A program made the translations under genes and the position numbers. From a virus, in the IMG/VR virus record IMGVR_UViG_3300025769_000230, positions 1 to 44,180 of that record: a stretch of 44,180 nucleotides of DNA; one strand, 5' to 3'. Of the stretch, positions 17,474-25,853 are shown piece by piece (position 1 is the first letter of the stretch; each line of letters opens with the position of its first letter). The notes beneath the pieces were generated by a model that worked only from the letters and a program-made list of their open reading frames with translations, searched no databases and was not told the origin of the DNA.

Positions 17474-19873
17474 TCACCAAAACCTCTTGGGCACTCTTCG
17501 TGCCGTTAGTCCATCAAGATTCCAATTGAGAGTTTGATACACAGATTTGAGTTTAGCGTGAATCCACTTGTTCACTACTGTACCCCAATCAATACTGTAG
17601 CCCTCCAACTCCCTTTCATTCTCATACGCAATCACGTTACAGTACGGTTGACCTTCGGGTACGTCATCAATGAATACCCACTTTACGCTATCACGCTTAC
17701 CAAAGTCTGTACCGTTGTATTGATTAGAATATATGGCTGCTTTTGCTGCATTAGGAGTATGTGATGGATGATACTCATCTAATTCCTTGCTCAAAGAACC
17801 ATAAGATGAGGCATCTGAAATCGTCATATCACCATTAAACACACTTTTGATGAGTGGTCTTGCAATCTCGTATATCGCATCTTCATCCTCACCCGTTGCA
17901 ATTAAAGTAAATACTTTACCGAGTATTTCTTTTGTTAGCGGTGGCGCACTTGATGCTTTGATTGAGAAACCTGTAACCTTCATGTCACCTGCTTCTTCGG
18001 GAGGCCATGACTTTACACCAAAATTACGATTCTTCATGTTAGCAGTAAACCAATACGGGAAGAATGCTTCTAATTCGACATCAAGATATTTCAGATTCAT
18101 TTCATTCTGAGCAATATCTGTAAGTTTAACAGCCACTTCTTCTGCTTCTTCAAACGGAACCTGTATGTAACACGAATCAGTGTGACCTGCAAGACCACGA
18201 TAACCCATCTCTTCACTCTTGTCAACTAACATAGAGATAGACTTACGACCTAGATAGGTGATAGACTGAGCAATTGGATAACTAACCCATGCGCCTTGTA
18301 TCATACTCAAACCTACCATACCGTAAATCGCATTCACGCTGACCTTGACAGCCATCTGTAACATGTTGTAACCCAACTTCTCATCAGCATTCGTAGCCTC
18401 TTTCATGAGTCTCTTGTAGTGCTTACGCAACTTCAACAACTCTCTAACCACAGATGGAAGAATACCTTCGATGTCTTGTCTCCAATGGTATGTACCACCT
18501 GTACCTTTGATGTAGTTACCATCTTCATCTATCTTAGGTGGTATCTTGAGTGTCAGTGTGTTAGGCCCCGGCTTGTCAGTCAGTGTAGTATGACATAGGT
18601 TAGCCGAGATAATGATGTTAGGATATAGAGATGCGAAATCCACTAGCGCAACATTCTCATGTCTTCCTGCTACGGGAGGCATAACCCATGCTGCCTGTAG
18701 TTCGGGTCTACTTTCTTTCCATGATGAAGGTGCTTTCAATTCTGTGTGCCTACCAATCAACCCTCTGAAGTATCGTGATACATTGTGGGTGCTACCAAAC
18801 TGTACACCACACACTTGCTGCATTGCAAGGTGGTATGCTGTACAATTCAATTTGTCATCAATGTCACGCAAGAGAGTAGTATCAACTAGACAGTAATCTA
18901 CGAAGTCATCATAGTATTCAGACCAACCGTTGAATACAGTCATACCTTCTATTTCATCAGTAAGTTTGTGTCCTAAGTCTAATGCTTCTGCAAACCATGC
19001 AAGTTTCCTTGATTGTGCTTGACCTTTACCGGCCTTCTGCCACACACCCTCAAAACCACTACCTTCACTATATGTTGCAGCAGTATCAAATACCAACCTA
19101 CCCTTGATAGGTTGGGCTGTAGACTTGTAGCCCTCACCATTCTTCTTAGGTGGAAGGAATGTATTGATAGGTGACATGTCATCTCTGAGTGGGCCAAGCC
19201 TATCATACAGTTTGGGTAAGTCAGCCCATGCCCCTGCGTGAGCAATCAACATGTCCGGGTCACGTTCTCTTAGATAGTCTAAGAATCCCTCAAGCATCAT
19301 CAACTCATCGGGGAACGTGCGTAGTTCATATCCATCATAACGGTCTATCCATTCTGTCTTTGTAACATTGTCACGGATAGACTCTTGACTCCAAGCGAAT
19401 ACTACAGGACTTTCAGCATCAGAATCAGCCACGGCTATCACAGTGATAAGACCCTCACCATCTGTTTGCCACTCCATATCGTAGTACCACTTACGAGGTT
19501 TGAACTCCGGTAACTTATCGGGATAGTTTGTGAGTAGGATTTGGTCAAGGTAGTTTAGGTCAGCCTCGCATGTCCACTTACCAACCATGTCTTTGATTTC
19601 CCATAGTTGGTTCGGGTGATTGACTTCGGCCTTCCATACTAAACCACCATTAAGTGCGTAAGAAGTTTCATCTTTATTTATTCTGACATTCATTCTCTCA
19701 AGACGATTGAGAACATATGAAGGTGCATTCTGCTTTATCCAACAGAAAGGATATACGAAGTCGTCATCCTCATGCGTGATGTATCTTTCATGAAGTACAC
19801 CATCATTCCCACGAGTACGCTCATAGATGATGGGCGGCTCATACGGGTCATTGGATATGAAATCAATAATCAT
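17474..19873 (-). CDS. polB: Family B DNA polymerase with exonuclease domain
   Basis: The main replicative polymerase. The start is the ATG at 19873, which shares a base with the PCNA stop (TGATG); an upstream TTG is less likely. The exonuclease motifs are Exo I YYDMEW (Asp132, Glu134), Exo II AHAGAWADL (Asp218) and Exo III YCLVD (Tyr327, Asp331). The polymerase motifs are A, VDFASLYPNI (Asp412), and B, KVSVNAIYG (Lys510). Motif C reads LAGHTDSCYI, so the first Asp of YGDTDS is His564 while the catalytic Asp566 remains. I checked this at nucleotide level near 18182-18200. The protein has 799 residues, within the family range. It lies directly behind the clamp gene, with nuclease, primase and ERCC4 downstream. 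Confidence 0.97.
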   Translation of the reverse strand: MIIDFISNDPYEPPIIYERTRGNDGVLHERYITHEDDDFVYPFCWIKQNAPSYVLNRLERMNVRINKDETSYALNGGLVWKAEVNHPNQLWEIKDMVGKWTCEADLNYLDQILLTNYPDKLPEFKPRKWYYDMEWQTDGEGLITVIAVADSDAESPVVFAWSQESIRDNVTKTEWIDRYDGYELRTFPDELMMLEGFLDYLRERDPDMLIAHAGAWADLPKLYDRLGPLRDDMSPINTFLPPKKNGEGYKSTAQPIKGRLVFDTAATYSEGSGFEGVWQKAGKGQAQSRKLAWFAEALDLGHKLTDEIEGMTVFNGWSEYYDDFVDYCLVDTTLLRDIDDKLNCTAYHLAMQQVCGVQFGSTHNVSRYFRGLIGRHTELKAPSSWKESRPELQAAWVMPPVAGRHENVALVDFASLYPNIIISANLCHTTLTDKPGPNTLTLKIPPKIDEDGNYIKGTGGTYHWRQDIEGILPSVVRELLKLRKHYKRLMKEATNADEKLGYNMLQMAVKVSVNAIYGMVGLSMIQGAWVSYPIAQSITYLGRKSISMLVDKSEEMGYRGLAGHTDSCYIQVPFEEAEEVAVKLTDIAQNEMNLKYLDVELEAFFPYWFTANMKNRNFGVKSWPPEEAGDMKVTGFSIKASSAPPLTKEILGKVFTLIATGEDEDAIYEIARPLIKSVFNGDMTISDASSYGSLSKELDEYHPSHTPNAAKAAIYSNQYNGTDFGKRDSVKWVFIDDVPEGQPYCNVIAYENERELEGYSIDWGTVVNKWIHAKLKSVYQTLNWNLDGLTARRVPKRFW

Positions 19874-20625
19874 CAAGCATCACTCTCATTTATTATTAAG
19901 AGTAAAGTATTATCTTGCTCAAAGATTACAGGTTCGTTGTCGCCCATGTGAAATCTAGCATTGCCCTCATCAAGATACTGTAAGCACTTGGGTAACCAAT
20001 CACCAAAGTACGTTTCGACTGTAGCGTTAGGCCCGTCAGCATCAGTGATAGGTAGTGTAGTGAACAGACGACCTGTAGCAGCCTTACCAGCCACTATACC
20101 CAAGTCATCCTCTCCACAGTGTACCCTCAACTTGAACTGAGAATCAGCCGCAACCAATCCCTTCATACCAGCCAATGAAATCAAATCCTTAGTTTGAACA
20201 TTAGCATGTACATTGAGTATCGCACCGGAGAAATCAGACCAACCTACAGATGCACAATCGGAAAGTAACTTACGGATAACCACAGTTTTACTTGCTGATA
20301 AAATATCATCAGTGCTTGGTATCTGCAACTTGTTACCACCTGCTTCAATGTGAAGAGGTTTCACCGGTGTAGTCTGTCTAAGAGTTACGTTGTCTTGCTT
20401 GCTCGCCTTCAAGAAACCGATTGCTTTCTCAAGCATAGCGATGTGGATAAACCCTTCATCAACTATCGTAACACCTGTAATGTGCTTACGCAAGTAGTAG
20501 TTAGCAAACCCTACCTCGATAGTAATACGATTACCAGCGCAACTCATACGCACGTCTGTTACACCTTTTCCAAAAGAGGAAAGGAAGGTAAGCAACTCTT
20601 TTCTATCTACACTAATTTTACACAT
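19873..20625 (-). CDS. pcn: PCNA-like sliding clamp
   Basis: The clamp is a ring that tethers the polymerase to DNA. This 250-residue protein has the family length and beta-alpha rhythm: an N-terminal RKELLTFLSSFGKGVTDVRMSC, a middle segment where the interdomain loop would be, and a C-terminal NARFHMGDNEPVIFEQDNTLLLII, which matches the end of PCNA (strand, Gly-x-Asn/Asp, Pro, then a hydrophobic strand). It is diverged and lacks strongly diagnostic motifs, so its place directly before polymerase B is part of the evidence. A ribosome site GAGGTG (20631-20636) lies 5 bases before the ATG. It is the first gene after the longest noncoding gap in the window. Confidence 0.8.
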   Translation of the reverse strand: MCKISVDRKELLTFLSSFGKGVTDVRMSCAGNRITIEVGFANYYLRKHITGVTIVDEGFIHIAMLEKAIGFLKASKQDNVTLRQTTPVKPLHIEAGGNKLQIPSTDDILSASKTVVIRKLLSDCASVGWSDFSGAILNVHANVQTKDLISLAGMKGLVAADSQFKLRVHCGEDDLGIVAGKAATGRLFTTLPITDADGPNATVETYFGDWLPKCLQYLDEGNARFHMGDNEPVIFEQDNTLLLIINESDA

Positions 20626-20757
20626 AACAACACCTCAAGCAAAGTAGGAAAACGGCGGGAGGAAAACAAAGGAAACACACCCAAAAAACAAACCCCCCGT
20701 CTGCGGAAGCGATAACTATACCGTTTATTACTGCTCAAAACCTACCTCGTAAGAGTA
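20626..20757 (-). promoter_or_regulatory. Longest noncoding gap: probable terminator and promoter before PCNA
   Basis: These 132 bases separate the RecA-like ATPase gene from PCNA. On the minus strand the segment 20640-20700 is almost entirely G and T, with a run of six G followed by TTTGTTTTTT and more T-rich tracts. Such U-rich tracts act as archaeal terminators. A weak AT-rich segment, AGTAATAAACGGTATAG (about 20717-20733), could be a TATA region, but the five-copy element GAGTATTTAAAC is absent. The ribosome site GAGGTG of PCNA is at 20631-20636. A replication origin is possible but not shown. Confidence 0.45.
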
Positions 20758-21726
20758 TCACAAACTCCCATCATGTAGTTCGGGTAATCCGAACCACTGA
20801 TAATCTCCATCCGGCTTCGTTACAAAGACCGTCTTAGTTTGGTCTTGTAGTGAAGGGTTAGTCTTACACTTATGGAAGCGAGCCTTGTACTCAGTCTTTA
20901 CCAACTCACCTTCATCATCATATTCTTCTTCAGTCTCCATCCAAATAATAGTCGGAAGGTAATTGTTAGTCTTCTTCTCCCATTCCGGTTGCCAAGATGA
21001 CTCAGCATCCTTACTGAATGAGAAGTTAGTATTGCGAAGGTGAGTCTCCCAAAAGACTCTGACACCTGCTCTCACTAGGTTGCGAGATAGTGCAGTTAGT
21101 TGGTGGAAGCGAGTATTACGAATAGCCCAATCAGACTGTCGCTCGACACGCTTTGCATCACCTGCACCACGGTTGTCAGCCGCTTCGATACCATCCTTAG
21201 CCAATCCTAAGTCAATGATTCTCATGTTGTTAGTACAAATCTCTAACCATGAATCAAGTCCACTCACAAGTACACCCCATACAGGCGCACCTTCGTTAGT
21301 GACTCTGTGTAATATGAACTTCATAATGTCCATGACACGCTGATGTGTACCGGGATAGTCATAGGCAGTACGGTCTTGAATACCCATCTGCCACGGATTC
21401 CAACACTTGATGTTGTCATTGTTACCCAATGCTGAGTTTAGCATTGTAACACCCATGTCGAAATCAATCGCATGTAACTCTGCTTCGGGGTGCTTTGCTT
21501 TGTCATTCTCAAATGCATCCTTTACAATACCCGATTTACAAGTACCATCATGTCCTGCAATACCGATGAACTGATGAGTCAACTTCTTCTCTTCAGTCAT
21601 GCGGTTCTCTTCAGCACGAAGATGAGCGTATAGGTCATTGCCAGCCTTTACCTGTTGAGGCTTAGGTGCTACCTTTACTTCCTTCTCTTCTGCTTGCGCT
21701 ACCACTGTTTCTCCAAATCCTGCCAT
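20758..21726 (-). CDS. RecA-like/Sak4-type ATPase
   Basis: The 322-residue protein has a basic and charged N-terminal tail, then FIGIAGHDGTCKSGIV with a P-loop GHDGTCKS (58-65) in which Cys replaces the usual Gly before Lys. A Walker B-like strand, WGVLVSGLDSWLEI, lies around residues 149-162. Further on are QLTALSRNLVRAGVRVFWETHLRNT and a C-terminal beta-rich part. This fits the single-domain RecA-fold ATPases of archaeal viruses and phages (RadA-like/Sak4), which help single-strand annealing or strand exchange. An AAGGAG ribosome site precedes the ATG. It is the last gene of the clamp-loader train, next to a putative ssDNA-binding protein. Confidence 0.7.
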   Translation of the reverse strand: MAGFGETVVAQAEEKEVKVAPKPQQVKAGNDLYAHLRAEENRMTEEKKLTHQFIGIAGHDGTCKSGIVKDAFENDKAKHPEAELHAIDFDMGVTMLNSALGNNDNIKCWNPWQMGIQDRTAYDYPGTHQRVMDIMKFILHRVTNEGAPVWGVLVSGLDSWLEICTNNMRIIDLGLAKDGIEAADNRGAGDAKRVERQSDWAIRNTRFHQLTALSRNLVRAGVRVFWETHLRNTNFSFSKDAESSWQPEWEKKTNNYLPTIIWMETEEEYDDEGELVKTEYKARFHKCKTNPSLQDQTKTVFVTKPDGDYQWFGLPELHDGSL

Positions 21727-21727
21727 T

Positions 21728-21937
21728 TTAATCTCTCCTTATACAATCTGCTTTTAGATTAGGTTTTGACTCGACTAACTCACCAATCAATTCATTGACT
21801 ACCTCATCTATTTCATGAGTTGCTGATACATTGTCTATGATACACTCAACAAGTTTGTGCAAATCTTTCACATCATAGAAGTCGAATAGTAAATCTAAGT
21901 CTCTTCTGTAACCTAACTGTTCTGCGTAATCATTCAA
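21728..21937 (-). CDS. Small acidic protein, unknown
   Basis: The frame is open from an ATG at 22006, but that start would overlap the preceding gene by 77 bases. A TTG at 21937, just before the upstream stop codon and behind CAGGAG, gives 69 residues starting MNDYAEQLGYRRDL and an 8-base overlap. I prefer it, though the long form is possible. The product is rich in Asp and Glu (LLFDFYDVKDLHKLVECIIDN, EIDEVVNELIGELVE), probably all helical. No family is recognised. It lies between the putative ssDNA-binding protein and the RecA-like ATPase. Confidence 0.5.
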   Translation of the reverse strand: MNDYAEQLGYRRDLDLLFDFYDVKDLHKLVECIIDNVSATHEIDEVVNELIGELVESKPNLKADCIRRD

Positions 21938-23264
21938 ACTGACCGACTCCTGTGTTACCACCTGTCTCACGGCGGCGGCATCTTCGTGGATGACCATAGA
22001 TGCCATAGACGGTCATCTTAGGTGTAGTGAGTCCATCTCTTGTAGCCATACCAATACGGCCAAAGACAAAGACTGTGGACTTCTCAGCGTATGGGAATGC
22101 TTCTTCACCCCAATGCGCTCTGAATGGGTTACAGGTCTTACCTACTGCACCCGGAATCCAACAAGTGATGTCACCAGCAATTGGACTGTTGAGTGTCATT
22201 AGGTAGTTCTCTCCCTCAGAATCATACTCGCTTTCACGAGGCTCAGTGTTGAGTGAGTTGATGATACCTCTTGTAATTACAAGAGGCCCGAACTGTCTCT
22301 TCTCTCCACCGGATGTATAGAATTGCTTGCGCTCTTCATATGCTTCTTCAAGCGAATCAATGTTCACATACAAGTCGTGGAACTCTCCGTTAGTCCAATA
22401 CTTTGTAGGTTGAAGAAGTGGTCTTACATTCTCACTAACGAAGTCGTCAGTGTATGTAATCTCAAAGTTGGAATAGATACCTAGTACATCTTTGAATGCT
22501 TCACTTGCATTCTCTCTAGGTGGTACAACCTGTATCTTACATGGTCTTCCAATGTCCAAGTTGTGATAGATGAAGTCTTGAGTCATGTCAACACGCCACA
22601 GAGAGATAGAACCATTCTTTACGAAGTCTTCTTCCTCTCCACCCAAGAAGTATGCATAGCGGCCCATCTTTGTACTTGGTGCAGGTTGGTTGTCATAGGT
22701 AGTCAAACATACCCAATCATTGTCAGCCTTGATACCAAATGGTGGTTTGTTTTCTGTAGACACATCAAGAAGAGTCATACCCTCTTTGTGATGTAATGCC
22801 CACTTACCATCCTTCTTCTCAAAGACTCCAAGCCTACCACTTGATACAGCCTCATTAGGGTCTTCCTTGTACAACTTGAGATTTGCACGAACAATGTTAG
22901 CAAGCCTGTCGCTCTTCTTGTCATGCATACCTAAGAATGACCCAACCCATGTCTGTAGTTTACTGTTAGAGCCACTGCTCTGTCTTCTTGTCTCTAATAC
23001 GAACTGCTCAGACCAATCAACTAGCAAGTCTTCATCTTCTTGTGTTGGGTCATCACATGCATAATTGGTTTTGATGTCTTCAAGGAACTCGTTGATTGCA
23101 TCAGCAAGTTTCTTTCCTGTCCTCTCAGCATACTTGCTAAGGCGGTCAGTGACACCTTGTGGAAGGTTGGCAGTGCTGCTGCTCTCTGCAACTGCACCAA
23201 AGCCGTTTCCTTCCGGTTCGTAGTTATCTTCGTATTCATCCTCTTTGTCCCATGCGGTACTCAT
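21930..23264 (-). CDS. Putative ssDNA-binding (RPA-like) replication protein
   Basis: The start is the ATG 23264 in the ATGA overlap with the clamp-loader gene, although the frame is open further upstream. The 444-residue product has an acidic N-terminal tail, a helical region (PQGVTDRLSKYAERTGKKLADAI...) and a long beta-rich part with short strands such as DWVCLTTYDN, ISLWRVDM and GRPCKIQVVPP. The late segment TCWIPGAVGKTC followed by TVFVFGRIGMA looks like the last strands of an OB fold. No enzymatic motif is seen. Its position between clamp loader and RecA-like ATPase and its many beta strands suggest an RPA-type ssDNA-binding protein. This is an inference; it could also be a virus-specific replication factor. 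Confidence 0.5.
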   Translation of the reverse strand: MSTAWDKEDEYEDNYEPEGNGFGAVAESSSTANLPQGVTDRLSKYAERTGKKLADAINEFLEDIKTNYACDDPTQEDEDLLVDWSEQFVLETRRQSSGSNSKLQTWVGSFLGMHDKKSDRLANIVRANLKLYKEDPNEAVSSGRLGVFEKKDGKWALHHKEGMTLLDVSTENKPPFGIKADNDWVCLTTYDNQPAPSTKMGRYAYFLGGEEEDFVKNGSISLWRVDMTQDFIYHNLDIGRPCKIQVVPPRENASEAFKDVLGIYSNFEITYTDDFVSENVRPLLQPTKYWTNGEFHDLYVNIDSLEEAYEERKQFYTSGGEKRQFGPLVITRGIINSLNTEPRESEYDSEGENYLMTLNSPIAGDITCWIPGAVGKTCNPFRAHWGEEAFPYAEKSTVFVFGRIGMATRDGLTTPKMTVYGIYGHPRRCRRRETGGNTGVGQFE

Positions 23265-24199
23265 TTTTTCATCTCCTTTTTTAGTTGGGCTACTAATACT
23301 TCTACGAAGGATTCTGAACTCCCTGCCCATTCGTAGACGTATTTCATCATGTCACCCCATACTGCCATAATAGCAAATGTAGTGTCGGGGTCATTGTCAA
23401 AGTGCTTTCTAATTGCACGATGGAAGTTATTCATGAATGATAACTTGTCCCCCGATGAATCTAATAAATCCAACAAGTTTTCTCTTAGGTCATTCCACTC
23501 GTTGGATATAGTCATGTCCCACCAATCATCATCATCTTGTTTCATGGTGAATTGTTTTATTGAATCTGCTGTCTTTGGAATACGCTCAAGTGAATTTACT
23601 GCTGCTCGCAAATCTCCACCGTGGTAGTCCACTACATCACCGTAGTATGGTTCCCACTCTATAGGTACACCACAAGACTCTGTAAGTCTAGTTAGGTGAG
23701 AAGCACCCTGCTTGGCATCAACACGCTTGAACGTATATGCTGTACATCTGCTCTTGATGGCAGGGCGTATCTTGTCACCGTAGTTAGCGGTTAGAATGAA
23801 GAGTACCTTGTTAGCGTACTTCTCCATGATACCACGCATTGCATCTTGCGCTTGTGGAGTAAGACCATCGGCCTCATCAAACACAATCACTTTGCGCTTT
23901 GTACCTATACCACTCAACCTAGAGAAGTTTTTGACTTCCTCTCTAATGTGTCCGATACCCCTGTCATCACTAGCATTAGTCCACATTACATTCATGTCAT
24001 TGTAGGCATTGCCAAGCAGGGTACGGGCAACAGCATTGGCAGCACTTGTTTTACCTGTGCCGGGTTCCCCTACGAATAGAAGGGCTGCGGGGTATTCGCC
24101 TGTCCTCTCCCATTCAAGGGCATCATTCACGAAACTATCATTGCCTACCACTTGGGTAACACTGACAGGTCGTAAAACCTCATTCCAATTAGTTGCCAT
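23261..24199 (-). CDS. rfcS: Clamp loader small subunit (RFC-S)
   Basis: RFC loads PCNA onto primed DNA using ATP. The 312-residue protein starts at ATG 24199 (upstream TTG 24208 rejected; the TATA-like element begins 35 bases before this ATG). Motifs are Walker A, VGEPGTGKTS (43-52); Walker B, VIVFDEADG (104-112); sensor 1, LFILTANY (133-140); and the SRC motif with the arginine finger (150-152), followed by a C-terminal helical domain. Length matches archaeal small subunits. No large subunit was seen in the window. It is the first gene of its train. The ATGA overlap with the next gene suggests coupled translation. Confidence 0.95.
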   Translation of the reverse strand: MATNWNEVLRPVSVTQVVGNDSFVNDALEWERTGEYPAALLFVGEPGTGKTSAANAVARTLLGNAYNDMNVMWTNASDDRGIGHIREEVKNFSRLSGIGTKRKVIVFDEADGLTPQAQDAMRGIMEKYANKVLFILTANYGDKIRPAIKSRCTAYTFKRVDAKQGASHLTRLTESCGVPIEWEPYYGDVVDYHGGDLRAAVNSLERIPKTADSIKQFTMKQDDDDWWDMTISNEWNDLRENLLDLLDSSGDKLSFMNNFHRAIRKHFDNDPDTTFAIMAVWGDMMKYVYEWAGSSESFVEVLVAQLKKEMKK

Positions 24200-24222
24200 T
24201 TTCCTCAAACCTTATCTCAATT

Positions 24223-24654
24223 CTAGTTTAAATACTCTGACTTCAAGTCTTCGTATTTTTCATCGTGCTGATTTACCCAAGCCATGAACTTCTTCCAATT
24301 GCGATGCTTGTTTCTAGGAATCTTGGGTATAGGATTGTCAAGTACCCACTTCAACATGTTGTACTTGACCCTATCAGTAGGACACAATAAGAACTCAAAT
24401 GCGTCTAACACCTTTACCCACTTCTCCAACTTCTCCACTCGCTGTATTCTCCGGGTTTCCATGACACTTAAACCGTGTGAATTAGCCCACACCTCGATAC
24501 ACTTCTTCTGCTCTTCAGTAGTGTTAGGCTTGAGACTAACGTACTTTCTTACACTCAAGCCGTAACCGTATGGTGACTTGTCAACTGCCACTCTGAAGTT
24601 AAGACGAGTAACCGCCAGCCCCAACCCAATGAACTCAGTCGGATTCAACCTCAT
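24223..24654 (-). CDS. Hypothetical basic protein
   Basis: ATG 24654 gives 143 residues and a 20-base overlap with the gene upstream; an adjoining GTG (24657) is also in frame. The sequence is basic and helical, with several Trp and Tyr (EKLEKWVKVLDAFEFLL, RNKHRNWKKFMAWVNQHDEKY). The N-terminal TEFIGLGLAVTRLNF weakly recalls a LAGLIDADG helix, but no catalytic Asp pair is convincing. The last codons (EYLN and the stop) are part of the promoter element of the next train. Function unknown. Confidence 0.6.
   Translation of the reverse strand: MRLNPTEFIGLGLAVTRLNFRVAVDKSPYGYGLSVRKYVSLKPNTTEEQKKCIEVWANSHGLSVMETRRIQRVEKLEKWVKVLDAFEFLLCPTDRVKYNMLKWVLDNPIPKIPRNKHRNWKKFMAWVNQHDEKYEDLKSEYLN
24226..24237 (-). 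promoter_or_regulatory. TATA-like promoter element of the clamp-loader train
   Basis: Minus-strand GAGTATTTAAAC, followed by TAGAATTGAGATAAGG. The first T of TATTTAAA (24234) is 35 bases upstream of the RFC-S ATG (24199), the same distance as at two other copies. The element overlaps the 3' end and stop codon (TAG, 24225-24223) of the preceding gene. Confidence 0.8.
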
Positions 24655-25849
24655 CACCTACCACTGCATAGAAATCGGTTATGTCATCTATGTCATCTAC
24701 ACCCATTTCATTCTCATTACAAACATACGATAGATGCCAACCATCAGAAGGCAACCATGTATGATTTAATTTCACCACTAAACAATCCTCAATGTTGTGG
24801 AACGTGTGACGTATGTTTGCATATACACCTCTTCTCTTCAGACCCTCATCCAATTCATATGGAATGCTGTCCATCAAGAGCGTCGTCGCATCCACAATTT
24901 CACCACCGTCACTAAAACCGATAACAAATTCATAACCTCCCTTTCCTAAATTCCTCACGCTTAACATCTGTGCATACAATGTATTAGTACCATTAGTCAA
25001 TAAATAATAATTAGTTTCATCAGTAATTAAAAATCCACCCTTCGCATATGACTGAAGTAACACCTGTGATTCATGCCACTCCTGCGTCATTGGTTTCTTG
25101 TATGTTGAAAACGATAGTTCAATGTCCTCACTGTGCCACTTACCTGTGCCTAGTGGATTGTCCCATACCCAACACTCTTCATCTCCATTCAGTAGTAGTG
25201 TATGTTCAGCATTCAGTGAACCATTTCTATTCCTTGCTACTCCTTTACTCAGATTCATCATCTTTGAACAGTCTGTAATGAACCACCACTTAGAAGGAGT
25301 AACTGTACTATCCCATGATTGTAATTTATTATTTGATGAGGCTACTATTTGAGAGGGTTTTATTCCGTAAAAAATTACGTTCATGTATTCTTCAAAGGAT
25401 GCTTGGTCTAACTCACTGTGCTTCTTCAACCACTTGACCATCCTGTTTCTTATCGAACCCCATCTGTAGTCTACTGCCCATCTCCATATCAGTTCAGCCT
25501 CTTTGACACCTATACTGTGACAGAATGGTAATATCCACTTTGAATCATTGGTAGCACCACGCATTACAGCAGTGGCCTCTTTCAGAGTGATGATAGTCTC
25601 CTGCTCATCAGACTCCCATGTAAGCACCTCACACAGTGGCTTACCTTCTGACACCTCATCCAAGTCATCTACGAATACACCTAACTCCTTAGCGAAGTTA
25701 ATCTTCAACATGTGATTAGATATTGCTAACCTATCATGGGTATTCAAGAATGCCCAAATAGTACGACATTCTTTTTCTGAAATATCTTTCAAGAGTAATT
25801 TATTTGGCATCAGAGAGATTATCTCTGTCACTCTTGCGAGTGTCAGCAT
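24635..25849 (-). CDS. Hypothetical protein, possibly degenerate ATP-dependent ligase-like
   Basis: This 404-residue protein has an N-terminal helical half (KWILPFCHSIGVKEAELIWRWAVDYRWGSIRNRMVKWL) and a beta-rich second half. The order helical domain, central mixed domain, and a C-terminal stretch YEFVIGFSDGGEIVDATTLL followed by CLVVKLNHTWL recalls DNA ligases with a terminal OB fold. AKGGFLITDETNYYLL sits where ligase motif IV would be. However, I cannot find the catalytic KxDG lysine motif, so an active ligase is not supported. It starts 5 bases after the upstream stop. An unrelated virus-specific protein is equally possible. Confidence 0.6.
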   Translation of the reverse strand: MLTLARVTEIISLMPNKLLLKDISEKECRTIWAFLNTHDRLAISNHMLKINFAKELGVFVDDLDEVSEGKPLCEVLTWESDEQETIITLKEATAVMRGATNDSKWILPFCHSIGVKEAELIWRWAVDYRWGSIRNRMVKWLKKHSELDQASFEEYMNVIFYGIKPSQIVASSNNKLQSWDSTVTPSKWWFITDCSKMMNLSKGVARNRNGSLNAEHTLLLNGDEECWVWDNPLGTGKWHSEDIELSFSTYKKPMTQEWHESQVLLQSYAKGGFLITDETNYYLLTNGTNTLYAQMLSVRNLGKGGYEFVIGFSDGGEIVDATTLLMDSIPYELDEGLKRRGVYANIRHTFHNIEDCLVVKLNHTWLPSDGWHLSYVCNENEMGVDDIDDITDFYAVVGDEVESD

Positions 25850-25853
25850 GCTA

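Noticed and set aside
20640-20700. G-quadruplex in the PCNA upstream region
   Set aside because: Only two clear runs of three or more G lie close together (six G, then GGG), so the four-run pattern is not met.
24223-24654. LAGLIDADG homing endonuclease in the 143-residue basic protein
   Set aside because: TEFIGLGLAV resembles the helix weakly, but the second helix and catalytic acidic residues are not found, and no intron or intein border is visible.
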